DNA of 39,063 nucleotides from Streptomyces luteolifulvus (GCF_008806595.1 NZ_VZRB01000050.1:1-39063), one strand, 5' to 3'; shown: positions 17,101-24,633, counted from the first letter of the stretch. Numbers and translations: made by a program. Notes: generated by a model from the sequence alone, not told the origin.

Positions 17101-18318
17101 CAGCGCGTACGGGCCGAGGAGGACGTCAGGACGCGGCGCGAGGCACTCGCCGCCCAGGAGGCCGATGTGCTGGCCTGCGGCAGGCGACTGCGTACGGCCC
17201 TGTCGTTGCCGGGCGTGCTCAGGGGGACCGGGCTCGACACCGACGCGGAGGACGGCGGCCTGAAGTCCCAGGACCCCGTCCACCACGACGTCCGCGAGCG
17301 CATCACTGAGCTGCGCCGACTGGTCGACGCCGTTCGCCGAGGACTCGACGCCGAGCGCCGTGACCTCTCGGACACCACGCTCCTCAACCGTCACACCGAA
17401 CTGCGCGACCAGCTGTCCGGCGGCTTCGACGCGACCATCGAGGAACACGACGGCATCAAGCTCTGCCGCCTCGTCGACGACCACGGCCCGCATGACATCG
17501 CCCTGGTCGGCGAGCGCATCGCCGCCCAGGCCGCTGACGCACGCGACCGTCTGACCGAACGTGAACGCGAGGTCTTCCAGCGCTTCCTGACCGGAGAGCT
17601 CGGCGATCACCTGTCCGCGCAGGTGCTGGCCGCGGGCTCGCTGGTCGCCGCCCTGAACTCCACGCTGTCCACGGTCCGTACGTCGCACGGCCTGGGCGTG
17701 TCCCTCGACTGGAAGCTGGCCGACGGAGTGGAAGCGGACGTCAAGGCGGCCGTCGACCTTCTGCGCAGTCCCTCGGGCCTGCGCACCCGTGAGCAGTCCG
17801 AACAACTGCGGGACGTCCTGCAGCGGCGGATCGAGGACGCCCGCCGCGCCGACCCGGCCGCGGGCTACGCCTCCCATCTGCGCACCGCCCTGGACTACCG
17901 CGACTGGTTCACCTTCACGGCGTGGGTGGTGAACGACGCGAACCCGGGCAGCCGCCGCAAGCTCTCCGGCCGCACCGGATTGAGCCAGGGCGAACAGCGG
18001 GTCCTGTCGTACCTGGTCCTTTTCGCGGCAGCGGCCGCCCACTTCACGAGCCTTGCCGAGTCCGCCGCGCACGCACCCCGGCTCATCCTGCTCGACGACG
18101 CCTTCGCCAAGGTCGACGAGCCCACCCACGCGCGCCTCGGCCGCATCCTGGTCGACCTGGACCTCGACTTCGTCCTCACCAGCGAGCGCCTGATCGGCAA
18201 CTGGCCCGACGTACCGGCCCTGCACATCTACGAGTGCCTGCGCGACCCGCATGTGCGGGGCGTGGCCACGCTCCACTACACATGGAACGGTCGGCAGCGG
18301 AGGCTGATGCCCGTATGA
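14122..18318 (+). CDS. jetC: Wadjet type III JetC (TIGR02680), SMC/MukB-like ATPase
   Basis: The 1398-residue protein is a complete SMC-type ATPase. Walker A is GKNGAGKS (39-46), the ABC signature is LSQGE (1287-1291) and Walker B is LILLDDAF (1321-1328), followed by KVDEP. The position after the Walker B Asp is Asp rather than Glu, which I recall as normal for TIGR02680. Between the heads are long Arg/Glu/Ala-rich coiled-coil arms (about 270-600 and 750-1100). The part around 620-720 holds a globular, less charged region that would be the hinge. In Wadjet, JetC dimers hydrolyse ATP to extrude DNA loops. It overlaps jetB and jetD by four bases each (ATGA). No frameshift or missing motif is seen. 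Confidence 0.95.
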   Translation: MNRPPSPHRYRLHRAGIRNVWQYDEQEFAFGDGRLLLRGKNGAGKSKALEMLLPYLLDGDARALDATGTGRTTLLWLMLDGFAQTNRLGYLWVEFVRTDEEGHDRHLTLGAAIRASQSTRTAKPFFFTTRLRVGEDLDLAPAGQPLPLDRLKSLVGQENVTDRAVEHRARAARELFGLTDPARYRNLLHLLHRLRRPTIGDRIDSGGLVSVLAETLPALDDEVVEKVARNLDDLDSVRADLGRLERTDQALSTFLTGYRGYLHGALRRRAERVSGELEQLMEYRRSTGDAARTAEGLRERERELAARVEAFEGEESAAQTELAALHASAGYRSLQELGEKRATVTALQSAAATAFKSVRQAHSNQEEAGRRLTAEAGRLGEDLVELSTVHGELVREAERSGLDPVHLGEPVGIRAAPAAPTTTAELTAPDGDFHLVRHTEVLAVDTETCTTALHDWDARLDAGQPVIRNRARAVTELGALIERSDRARREADEADAARERLEEQTDQARARAEERRQETVREGEAYAEAARAWTERLRNLTGVPLEAVPALLAQDPADGPLPARIPDEITEAARSAVDPWLRDLGEERDALSLTVRERAAEGDRLGRQREEWERRTDPEPPPPAHRTAPRGPGTGAPLYRLVDFADGLDPQTQAGLEAALEASGLLDAWVCADGTVLDPATRDTLLVPGAPVAGARLAQVLRPVAAPDSGVMVEQVEHLLEAVALTGAGSHVVMADEATAPHTVIGADGTWRLGIARGRHVKQAAEYVGAEVRAETRRRALADLDLRLAELQGELAEQRYGLRILTEHRDQVGDTLRRPPSARRLTDAWARTSEAERAADSLARQAATAARESEQARARAVAARRETEASASAQGLPADPAALETVRRALDRLGQGAERLRRRVRAVLSAADGHRGGRADYERAESARREAEADYAEPLGRLEAARRTVRALEEALGATAQEILAREAEAKRRLDAVGRQLPRVRQDMADVHDQRVRAEEDVRTRREALAAQEADVLACGRRLRTALSLPGVLRGTGLDTDAEDGGLKSQDPVHHDVRERITELRRLVDAVRRGLDAERRDLSDTTLLNRHTELRDQLSGGFDATIEEHDGIKLCRLVDDHGPHDIALVGERIAAQAADARDRLTEREREVFQRFLTGELGDHLSAQVLAAGSLVAALNSTLSTVRTSHGLGVSLDWKLADGVEADVKAAVDLLRSPSGLRTREQSEQLRDVLQRRIEDARRADPAAGYASHLRTALDYRDWFTFTAWVVNDANPGSRRKLSGRTGLSQGEQRVLSYLVLFAAAAAHFTSLAESAAHAPRLILLDDAFAKVDEPTHARLGRILVDLDLDFVLTSERLIGNWPDVPALHIYECLRDPHVRGVATLHYTWNGRQRRLMPV

Positions 18319-19613
18319 CAGGCGCCGAACGAGCCGCCGAACACCCCCCGGACCCGGATGCCCTGGCGTTTCTCGCCCGGCCGGGCCTCACCCGCCTCTG
18401 GACGGCGGCACGCACCCGCCTGGAACGCAACGGCCTCCGGCCGGCCGGCACGATCACGCTTCAGCGACTGGACGCCGAGGAGCGCCAGGACCTCTCCCTC
18501 CTCCTGGCGAGACAGCTCACGGGCCCCATCGCCACCATCCGGCTGCCGGACCTGGACGCCCGACTGCGTGCCAGCGCCGTCGGACGGGGCCTGGCCGCGA
18601 CGCTGGCGGAACTGGGCCCGCCGCTGACGGACCGCCGAGCGGCCCGGGGCGCGGCCGCGGCCGAACGGGCCCGCGTGTGGGCGACGGCGGAGACAGCGCT
18701 GGAGGCCTCATCGCTGTCGGCCCAGCCCTGGGCCGGCCGCTGGCTGGAGGAGATACGACGCGGCGGCACACTCGCCCGTCAGGAGCCGCCCACCGCGGCC
18801 ACCGTCATCACCCAGGCCGTCCAGACCCTGGCCGTCCTCTTCCCCGGGACCGGCACCCGGCCCACCCCGGCCACCTGGGGCCGCGGCGAACTGGCCACCC
18901 GCACCACCGGCTCGGCCCACGGCCTGGACGACGGCACGCTCTTGTCCCGGCTCGTCCTGCGCGGCATCGCGCTCGCCCGGGGCGTCGAGTTCCCCGACGG
19001 CGCGCCGGCCCGCCGGGCCCTGTGGCGCACGGCCTCGGTCACCCCCGACGAGGTTTCCAGCACGGTGCTCACCTACGGCCTGCGCCCCACCGGCGGCACC
19101 TGGCGCGAGGCGGCCCTGCGTGAGCGCGCCGACCACCACATGGAGACCCATCTGACCCTGCGCGAACTACGCGCCCTGCACCTGGAGATACCTCCGCGTA
19201 CCAGGGTCCACGTCTGTGAGAACCCCCGCGTGGTCGAGGCCGCGGCCGACACCGGCCGCACGGCACCCCTGATCTGCACCTCGGGAAGCGCGACGACCGT
19301 CGTCCTCACGCTGTTGGACACGCTGGCGGCGGCCGACAGCACGCTTGCCTACCACGGCGACTTCGACTGGCCGGGCATCAGTCTGGCCAACCGGGTCATA
19401 CAGCGGTACGCAGCCGAGCCATGGCGTATGCGGGCCGCCGACTACGAGTACCTCGCGGCGCGCACACACCTGCACGGCACGCCGCAGGTCCTTCTCACCG
19501 GAGCACCGGTCGAGGCCACGTGGGACCCCGAACTGTCCCCGGCCATGACCGCCCTGGACATCGCCCTCCACGAGGAGGCAGCGCTCGACCTGCTCCTGGA
19601 GGACCTGGGATGA
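18315..19613 (+). CDS. jetD: Wadjet type III JetD (TIGR02679, DUF3323/DUF2399), Toprim nuclease
   Basis: The 432-residue protein has an N-terminal DUF3323-like part (RPAGTITLQRLDAEERQDL) and a C-terminal DUF2399 domain with the Toprim signature. Its acidic set is E302 in HVCENPRVVEAA and D349/D351 in YHGDFDWPGI. The fold resembles topoisomerase VI subunit A, and the three acidic residues would bind metal for cleavage. In studied Wadjet systems JetD cuts the plasmid once JetABC has extruded the circle. Its ATG overlaps the jetC stop (ATGA), so it is coupled to the motor. All catalytic residues are present. It is followed by an unrelated convergent gene at 19642, so the operon ends here. Confidence 0.93.
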   Translation: MTGAERAAEHPPDPDALAFLARPGLTRLWTAARTRLERNGLRPAGTITLQRLDAEERQDLSLLLARQLTGPIATIRLPDLDARLRASAVGRGLAATLAELGPPLTDRRAARGAAAAERARVWATAETALEASSLSAQPWAGRWLEEIRRGGTLARQEPPTAATVITQAVQTLAVLFPGTGTRPTPATWGRGELATRTTGSAHGLDDGTLLSRLVLRGIALARGVEFPDGAPARRALWRTASVTPDEVSSTVLTYGLRPTGGTWREAALRERADHHMETHLTLRELRALHLEIPPRTRVHVCENPRVVEAAADTGRTAPLICTSGSATTVVLTLLDTLAAADSTLAYHGDFDWPGISLANRVIQRYAAEPWRMRAADYEYLAARTHLHGTPQVLLTGAPVEATWDPELSPAMTALDIALHEEAALDLLLEDLG

Positions 19614-19641
19614 CCGGCCGACGTGTGCCCGACGCGTACGG

Positions 19642-19989
19642 TCAGCTGTGGCTCAGGACGTTGACCACACGGCCGTTGGGGTCCCGTACGAAGAAGCGGC
19701 GCACGCCCCACTCCTCGTCGGTCAGCGGGTGGACGATCTCCGCACCGCGCTCCCGCATGGCGGCGTACGCCGCATCGACGTCCTCGACCTCGATGCTCAT
19801 GTCGGGCACGACGGGTGCCGTCCGGTCCTCGCTCATCAGGCTGACCTGGACGGCGGGGTTCTCGGCGGACGCGAGGGTCATGATCCACCCGAGGTTCATG
19901 ACCTCCTCGAAGCCCAGCACGCCATAGAACTCCGAGCTCTCCTTCTGCGCCTCCGACTGGATGTTGGGGACGACTCGGCGGACGTACAT
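19642..19989 (-). CDS. Glyoxalase/VOC superfamily protein
   Basis: The 115-residue single-domain protein has the paired beta-alpha-beta-beta-beta modules of the vicinal oxygen chelate fold. The first is VPNIQSEAQKESSEFYGVLGFEEVMNLGW and the second is VEDVDAAYAAMRERGAEIVHP, ending with VRRFFVRDPNGRVVNVLSH, given here in parts. The terminal RDPNGRVVNVLSH resembles the glyoxalase/bleomycin-resistance signature. Metal ligands are not all identifiable, so whether it is an enzyme or a drug-binding protein is open. It starts at an ATG with GGAG seven bases upstream. It converges on jetD with 28 bases between stops. Confidence 0.85.
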   Translation of the reverse strand: MYVRRVVPNIQSEAQKESSEFYGVLGFEEVMNLGWIMTLASAENPAVQVSLMSEDRTAPVVPDMSIEVEDVDAAYAAMRERGAEIVHPLTDEEWGVRRFFVRDPNGRVVNVLSHS

Positions 19990-20051
19990 CTCGCGGCTCC
20001 GGTGGTCAGGTCGGCGCGTCCGAGGACCGGGCCAGCGTAGCGGAGGGCCCG

Positions 20052-20942
20052 TCAGGGGGCGGAGGGACCGTCGAGGTACGTGCCGTTGTCGTCGTAGGGC
20101 CAGGCGTTGGCGACGCAGCCCTTGAGGCCCTTGATCTGCTGCATCATCGCCGGTGCGGGGCGGCCGGGTCCGGGGCAGGTCTCATGGCCGTGGCCGATAC
20201 GGTGGCCGACCTCGTGGTTGACGATCAGCGCACGGTACTCGCCGATCGGCCCGTCGAACTCCGGGGAGCCCCGCACCCACCGCTTGAGGTTGACCACCAC
20301 GTCCGTCCCGACGCTGCAGTTGACCTTGCCCTCGGTCCGCAGCCCCGCCGCTCCGCAGATGCTGTCCACCGTGCCCGGGGTGGCGATCTTCACCAGGAAG
20401 TCGTAGGAGCCCGAGCGGACCAGCTGGAAGGAGTTGACACCGTCGCGGGTCCAGCCCCGGCGGTCGGCCAGGACCGCGGATATCTCGGCCGCTGCCGACT
20501 CCGGGCGGATGTCGATGCCGTCCTCGACGAGCACCTTGTAGCGCCGTACCAGCTTGCCTTCCCCGACCGCCTTGCCGCTGGCGCGGGCAGCGGTGAAGGT
20601 GCCCGGTCCGGTGGCGGGAACGGCGATCGGGGAAGCGGTGGAGGCCGTGGTCGGTGCGGTGGACACGCCGGGATCGTCGGACGGGCTCGGTAACGTACCC
20701 GGCCCGGCTGCGCCGTCCCGGGTGCCGGTGCCGTGGCTCGCCGGGGTGCGGGTCTCCTTCCAGTACACGACGGCGACGGCCGTGGAGACGATCACGGCAC
20801 TCAACGCCGTGCCTGCCCAGAGCACACGGGCGGTGGGCCTGCGGGAACGCGCGCGACGGCGGGTTCGGCGCGTGCGGCCTCCCGGTGCGGATCCGCCTGA
20901 ACTGCGCGTCCGGTCGAACTGGCGGGTTGCGGGCTGTACCAC
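20052..20942 (-). CDS. DUF3152 membrane-anchored putative metalloprotease
   Basis: I start this 296-residue protein at a GTG with a perfect AGGAGG six bases upstream; an ATG at 21026 is in frame but has no site. A basic N-terminus (about 22-38, rich in Arg) leads to one membrane span (about 40-60), then a Thr/Pro/Ser-rich linker, then the DUF3152 domain. Near the C-terminus is HEVGHRIGHGHETC (from residue 243), matching a HExxHxxGHxH zinc-protease motif. Two Cys in this domain (SICGAAG, VNCSVG) and two near the end may form disulfides outside the cell. The protein should face outward. Substrates are unknown. Confidence 0.85.
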   Translation of the reverse strand: MVQPATRQFDRTRSSGGSAPGGRTRRTRRRARSRRPTARVLWAGTALSAVIVSTAVAVVYWKETRTPASHGTGTRDGAAGPGTLPSPSDDPGVSTAPTTASTASPIAVPATGPGTFTAARASGKAVGEGKLVRRYKVLVEDGIDIRPESAAAEISAVLADRRGWTRDGVNSFQLVRSGSYDFLVKIATPGTVDSICGAAGLRTEGKVNCSVGTDVVVNLKRWVRGSPEFDGPIGEYRALIVNHEVGHRIGHGHETCPGPGRPAPAMMQQIKGLKGCVANAWPYDDNGTYLDGPSAP

Positions 20943-21070
20943 GGCAGGCCTCCTGGATGATCGTCGTACAAGACGGACGGCCTGGTCGTGCCGTTCCACC
21001 GCAGTGGTACGCAGCGGCGCCGACATCCGTTTACCGGACGGCTCTTGGAGGCCCGTGCACGTGGGGAAGG

Positions 21071-21664
21071 TCACTCAGCGGCGGGTCCGGCCGTCAGTCG
21101 CAGCAGCGTTTCCTCGAAGGAAACCGCGTCCTTGGGCGGCCGGTTGCGCGGGAGCCTGGACAACAGGGCCGCCATGCCACAGGTGTTGGTCACGCCGGAG
21201 AAAAGCAGGCCGGCGCCGACCAGACCGGACAGCCAGTGCGCGGGCGGCCAGGCCAGGCCCGCGACGAAGCCGAGGAACACGAGTGTTCCGGCGGTGAGGC
21301 GGACCTGGCGGTCCATGGGCCAGGGGGCACGGGCGCGGGCCGTGGCAGGATGTTCGACGGGCCGGCCGGCCGTCTCCCAGGCGCTTGTGCCGCCCTCCAG
21401 CGTGGCCGCCGCGACACCCAGCGCCGCCAGCCGCTCGCAGCCCTTGGCGGCCCGGGCCCCGGAAGCGCATACGATCAGCAGCGGCCCGCGCGCGGCCGCG
21501 GCCTTCAGGGCATGCGCGGCCTCGTCGAGCCGGTCCAGCGGGATGTTGTGGGCGCCGGGGACATGGCCGCCCGCGTACTCGCCGGGGGTGCGCACGTCGA
21601 CGACGGTGAACTCGCCGAGACGGTCGGTGGCCTGGGCGGGGGTCAGCGTGGTGGGGGTGGTCAC
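21071..21664 (-). CDS. Rhodanese-DUF2892 fusion, membrane sulfurtransferase (YgaP-like)
   Basis: The 197-residue protein joins a rhodanese domain (about 8-110), with the active-site Cys66 in the loop CASGAR, to a DUF2892 region with two membrane helices (about 128-175). In the latter, GTLVFLGFVAGLAWPP and LVGAGLLFSGVTNTCGM are the spans. The layout matches E. coli YgaP, a membrane rhodanese that carries persulfide sulfur. The start is GTG at 21664, preceded by an AAAGG. It is divergent from the CstR-like regulator, and a 16-bp palindrome (21705-21720) lies between them. It therefore belongs to the sulfane-sulfur regulon inferred here. Confidence 0.9.
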   Translation of the reverse strand: MTTPTTLTPAQATDRLGEFTVVDVRTPGEYAGGHVPGAHNIPLDRLDEAAHALKAAAARGPLLIVCASGARAAKGCERLAALGVAAATLEGGTSAWETAGRPVEHPATARARAPWPMDRQVRLTAGTLVFLGFVAGLAWPPAHWLSGLVGAGLLFSGVTNTCGMAALLSRLPRNRPPKDAVSFEETLLRLTAGPAAE

Positions 21665-21704
21665 GGAACAGAACCTTTCTGTGATGTGTTCCCCGCGCGG
21701 TAGG

Positions 21705-21720
21705 ATACCCACGGGGGTAT
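21705..21720. promoter_or_regulatory. CstR/CsoR-type operator, site 1
   Basis: ATACCCACGGGGGTAT has perfect ATACCC/GGGTAT arms around ACGG. It lies between the divergent rhodanese (21664) and regulator (21736) genes, five bases before the regulator's GAGGAGG ribosome site. It matches the two sites at 24599-24649. Confidence 0.8.
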
Positions 21721-21735
21721 GCAAGAGGAGGAAGT

Positions 21736-22014
21736 GTGCAACTCGACATGTCGGCCGAGGAGCTGAAGTCGGCGCTCAACCGGCTGCGGCGGGCCCAGGG
21801 CCAGCTCGCGGGAGTGATCCGGATGATCGAGGAGGGCAGGGACTGCGAGGACGTGGTCACCCAGCTCGCGGCGGTCTCCCGGGCCCTGGACCGGGCAGGG
21901 TTCTCGATCATCGCGACCGGACTCCAGCAGTGCATGACCGATGAGGACCCTCAGGTGCGGGACTCCGCCCAGATGCGGGCCCGCCTGGAGAAGCTGTTCC
22001 TCTCCCTGGCCTGA
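21736..22014 (+). CDS. CstR-like (CsoR family) persulfide-sensing repressor
   Basis: The 92-residue all-helical protein begins at a GTG with GAGGAGG four bases upstream. It has RLRRAQGQLAGVIRMIEEGRDCEDVV, typical of the CsoR/RcnR fold. Sensing residues are C37 and C66. Copper-sensing CsoR proteins have a His four residues before the second Cys; here position 62 is Gly (TGLQQC). This pattern is that of CstR, whose two Cys form di- and trisulfide crosslinks with persulfides. The neighbours are two rhodaneses, a TauE permease and a persulfide dioxygenase, and three matching palindromes lie before them, all of which supports a sulfane-sulfur role. A copper or nickel role is unlikely. Confidence 0.9.
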   Translation: MQLDMSAEELKSALNRLRRAQGQLAGVIRMIEEGRDCEDVVTQLAAVSRALDRAGFSIIATGLQQCMTDEDPQVRDSAQMRARLEKLFLSLA

Positions 22015-22041
22015 GGTGGAACAACCGGCCGAGCGCCTGTG

Positions 22042-22785
22042 TCACAGCACGGTCGCCGTGCCCATGGCCAGGGCGACACCCAGCAGTACCGTGCCGAACA
22101 CACGCTGGAGTGTCGCCGCGGAGACCTTGGCGGTCAGTCGCCTGCCGTCCCAGGCGCCCAGCACGGCGGTCGCCAGGAACGGCGTGATCAGCGCCCAGTC
22201 CACGTCCACGGCGGTGAACGCCCGGGCCGCGAGAGCCACCAGCGCGTTGGTGACGATGACCAGCAGACTCGTGCCCACGGCCGCGCTCATCGGCACGGCC
22301 AGCACGGTCACCAGCGCCGGTACGGCCAGGAAGCCGCCGCCGACCCCGAGGAACCCGGTCACCGCGCCCAGCCCGGCCCCGGCCCCCGCAGCACGGACGG
22401 CCGACACCCTGCCGCTCCCGCGCGGGGCGCGGCGGCGCAGCATGCGCAGGGCGGCCAGTCCGGCCAGCGCCGCGAACATCAGGGTCAGCACGGGCTGCGG
22501 GAGGCGCGAGGACAGGGCGCCGGCCACGGCGGCGGGCAGCAGTCCGGCCGCCGCGAACAGCAGACCGGCCCGCCAGCGCACCGCTCCCGCCCGCGCATGG
22601 CCCAGCAGGGCGGTCACCGAGGTGACGATCACGATGACCAGACCGGCGGTGGTCGCCGCGGCCGGGCTGAAGCCGAGCAGATAGATCAGGGCGGGGACGG
22701 TGAGGATGCTGCCGCCCGCACCCAGGGCGCCCAGGGCGAGGCCGACCACTCCGCCGGCGAGCAGGGCCAGGACGACCGCGGTCAT
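22042..22785 (-). CDS. TauE/SafE-family permease (probable sulfur compound exporter)
   Basis: The 247-residue protein has about seven or eight membrane segments and the two repeated glycine-rich motifs of TauE/SafE: VVGLALGALGAGGSILTVPALIYLLG near the start and GAVTGFLGVGGGFLAVPALV in the middle. Relatives export sulfite, sulfoacetate or similar, and are common beside CstR and rhodanese genes. The ATG overlaps the stop of the rhodanese gene (ATGA at 22782-22785), so the two are translated together. It ends 27 bases from the convergent regulator gene. Probably exports sulfite or thiosulfate made by the dioxygenase. Confidence 0.9.
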   Translation of the reverse strand: MTAVVLALLAGGVVGLALGALGAGGSILTVPALIYLLGFSPAAATTAGLVIVIVTSVTALLGHARAGAVRWRAGLLFAAAGLLPAAVAGALSSRLPQPVLTLMFAALAGLAALRMLRRRAPRGSGRVSAVRAAGAGAGLGAVTGFLGVGGGFLAVPALVTVLAVPMSAAVGTSLLVIVTNALVALAARAFTAVDVDWALITPFLATAVLGAWDGRRLTAKVSAATLQRVFGTVLLGVALAMGTATVL

Positions 22786-23138
22786 ACGACGGTCCCGGCG
22801 GCTCCGTGCGCGTCCTGGACCGGGAGGCCCCCGGCGGCCCAGTCGAGCATGCCGCCGATCACGTCCACCGCCGCCACACCCCGCTCGGCCAGCAGCGCGG
22901 CCGCCTGCCGTGAGCGGTTGCCCGAGCGGCAGATCAGCACCAGGTCCTTCCCGTCGGGAACGGCCGCCGCCCCGGCGGCCAGGTGCGACAGTGGCACGAA
23001 CAGCGCACCGGGCGCGTGACCGGCCCGGTACTCGTCCGCCTCGCGGACGTCGACCAGGACGGCCGTACCGTCCCGGAGCAGTCGGTGGGCCCGGGCGACC
23101 GTGATACGGCCGGGGCCATGGGGAGAGAAGGGCATCAT
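22782..23138 (-). CDS. Single-domain rhodanese
   Basis: The 118-residue protein is one rhodanese domain. It has the active Cys70 in CRSGNRS, and the LVDVREADEYRAGHAPGA segment, given here as two stretches, carries the usual aspartate. The catalytic loop is six residues long, as in thiosulfate:cyanide sulfurtransferases such as GlpE and PspE. The start is one of two adjacent ATGs with GAGGA four bases before the first. It overlaps the TauE gene by four bases and follows the dioxygenase gene by 65 bases on the same strand, so the three form one operon. It is cytosolic by sequence. Confidence 0.92.
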   Translation of the reverse strand: MMPFSPHGPGRITVARAHRLLRDGTAVLVDVREADEYRAGHAPGALFVPLSHLAAGAAAVPDGKDLVLICRSGNRSRQAAALLAERGVAAVDVIGGMLDWAAGGLPVQDAHGAAGTVV

Positions 23139-23203
23139 TCGTTCCTCGGGTCCGCGCCGGCCGCCAGGACCGGCCGTCGGTCCGGACCGGCGCTGTGGCG
23201 CGG

Positions 23204-24577
23204 TCAGTTGGCGGCAGGGGGGACGAGCGCGAGGCCGGCCTCGGCCGCCCGGGCGTAGTCGTCGTCGACGGCCACCACGTCGCGGCCCGCGGCGTCGAGC
23301 ACGGACGCGGCGATGGCCGCCCGCATCCCGCCCGCGCAGTGCACCCACACCGTGCCGTCGGGCACCTCGCCCAGCCGGCGGTGGATCCGGTGGACGGGGA
23401 GGTGGACGCTGCCCTCGATCCAGCCGTCCGCGCGCTCGGCGTCCCGGCGCACGTCGACCACCACCATGTGCTCGCCGCGCTCACGCGCCGCGGCCAGCTC
23501 GGCGAACGTGGCCCGCCGGAACGAGGCCGGCCGCCTTCCGTCGGCGACCCAGTCGGCCGGGGAGCCGACGGCGGCCGCGGCCGGCCGGTCGATGCCCACC
23601 CGGGCGATCTCCCGCTGGGCGCGCGCGACGTCCTCGGCGCTCTTGGCGAGCAGCGTCACCGGCTTGCCCCAAGGGATCATCCACGCCAGATACGTCGCCG
23701 GCTGCCCGTCCACCTCGAAGTTGAACGTCCCGGCCACATGCCCGGCGGCGAACGCCACCCGGCTGCGCAGATCCACGACCCACTCGCCCGCCGCGAGACG
23801 CCGGGCGATCTCGCCCGCGTCGGCAGGCCGCGGCGGGGTCAGGTCCAGCGGGGCGGGGCCTTCGGCATTGGCCGGGCCCATGTGCGCGTAGTAGGCGGGG
23901 ATGTCGTCCAGCCCCGCCAGCAGGTCCTTGACGAATGTGTCCACGTCCTGGACGAGCACCGGGTTGGACGCCTTCTCCGCGCCGATCGTGCTCCGTGAGC
24001 CCTGGGCCTGGGACGAGGAGCAGAAGCTGCCGAAGCCATGGGTGGGCATGACGGCCACCTCGTCGTCCAGCTCCTCCGCGAGCCGGTGCGCCGAGGCGTG
24101 CTGTGCGCGGGCCAGCTGCTCGGTCAGCCGTGGCTCGACGAGGTCGGGCCGGCCCACGCTGCCGATCAGCAGTGAACCGCCGGTGAAGACGGCCGCCGGC
24201 CGGCCCGACTCCTGAAGGACGTAGGAGGTGTGGTGCGGCGTGTGACCGGGGGTGGCCACGGCCCGCAGGACCAGATCCTCGTCGACCGGCTCCTCGTCCC
24301 CGTCGGTGACCGGCACACGTGCGTACGCCACCGCGGCCCCGGCCGGGACCAGATAACGCGCCCCCGTCAGCCGGGCCAGCTCGAGGCCGCCGGTCACGTA
24401 GTCGTTGTGCACATGGGTCTCGGCCACGGCCACGATCCGCACGCCGCGCCGTGCCGCCTCGGCGATCACGCGGTCGATGTCCCGTGGCGGGTCCACGACC
24501 ACCGCCGTACGGGGGCCGCCCGCCAGATAGCTGCGGTTGCCCAGACCCTCGGTCTCCAGTACGTCGACGAAAAACAC
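23204..24577 (-). CDS. Persulfide dioxygenase-rhodanese fusion (CstB-like, MBL fold)
   Basis: The 457-residue protein has an N-terminal metallo-beta-lactamase domain with THVHNDYVTGG (H55, H57, D59), then TPGHTPHH and MPTHGFGSFC, the iron ligands of persulfide dioxygenases. Two rhodanese domains follow. The middle one (about 265-350) has no Cys at the active position; the last (about 365-455) has the active Cys in VHCAGGMRA. This order matches CstB-type enzymes, which oxidise glutathione-like or CoA persulfides and pass sulfur on. The start is GTG at 24577 with GGGAGAG three bases upstream. It opens the minus-strand operon and is preceded by two CstR-type palindromes, so it should be induced by persulfide stress. 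Confidence 0.92.
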   Translation of the reverse strand: MFFVDVLETEGLGNRSYLAGGPRTAVVVDPPRDIDRVIAEAARRGVRIVAVAETHVHNDYVTGGLELARLTGARYLVPAGAAVAYARVPVTDGDEEPVDEDLVLRAVATPGHTPHHTSYVLQESGRPAAVFTGGSLLIGSVGRPDLVEPRLTEQLARAQHASAHRLAEELDDEVAVMPTHGFGSFCSSSQAQGSRSTIGAEKASNPVLVQDVDTFVKDLLAGLDDIPAYYAHMGPANAEGPAPLDLTPPRPADAGEIARRLAAGEWVVDLRSRVAFAAGHVAGTFNFEVDGQPATYLAWMIPWGKPVTLLAKSAEDVARAQREIARVGIDRPAAAAVGSPADWVADGRRPASFRRATFAELAAARERGEHMVVVDVRRDAERADGWIEGSVHLPVHRIHRRLGEVPDGTVWVHCAGGMRAAIAASVLDAAGRDVVAVDDDYARAAEAGLALVPPAAN

Positions 24578-24598
24578 GGCCTCTCCCTACGTGAGCGG

Positions 24599-24614
24599 GT
24601 ACCCCAGGGGGTAT
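24599..24614. promoter_or_regulatory. CstR/CsoR-type operator, site 2
   Basis: GTACCCCAGGGGGTAT has TACCCC/GGGGTA arms around AG. It lies 22 bases before the dioxygenase GTG. Its centre is 35 bases from that of site 3, so the two are offset by about three and a third helical turns. Confidence 0.7.
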
Positions 24615-24633
24615 CTGTCATCCACCGTAACAG

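Noticed and set aside
13435..18276. A 1613-residue open frame on the minus strand opposite jetC.
   Set aside because: It is a shadow of jetC's high-GC codons: it lacks domains, a ribosome-binding site and any composition like real proteins, while jetC has complete SMC motifs.
14122..18318. A chromosomal SMC or RecN/SbcC-type repair ATPase.
   Set aside because: The gene is flanked by TIGR02677/02678/02679-type partners with overlapping starts, which is specific for Wadjet; SbcC and SMC have different neighbours.
10151..19613. A defence island or genomic island with attachment sites.
   Set aside because: No integrase, tRNA, or flanking direct repeats were seen, and the surrounding genes and base composition do not change at the Wadjet borders.
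21736..22014. Copper-sensing CsoR.
   Set aside because: The His expected four residues before the second Cys is absent (Gly at 62), and all neighbours concern sulfur rather than copper.
22042..23484. A 480-residue open frame seeming to fuse a rhodanese-like and a TauE-like protein.
   Set aside because: The frame only happens to stay open. The TauE gene starts at 22785 with an ATGA overlap, and the rhodanese is in a different frame with its own ribosome site.
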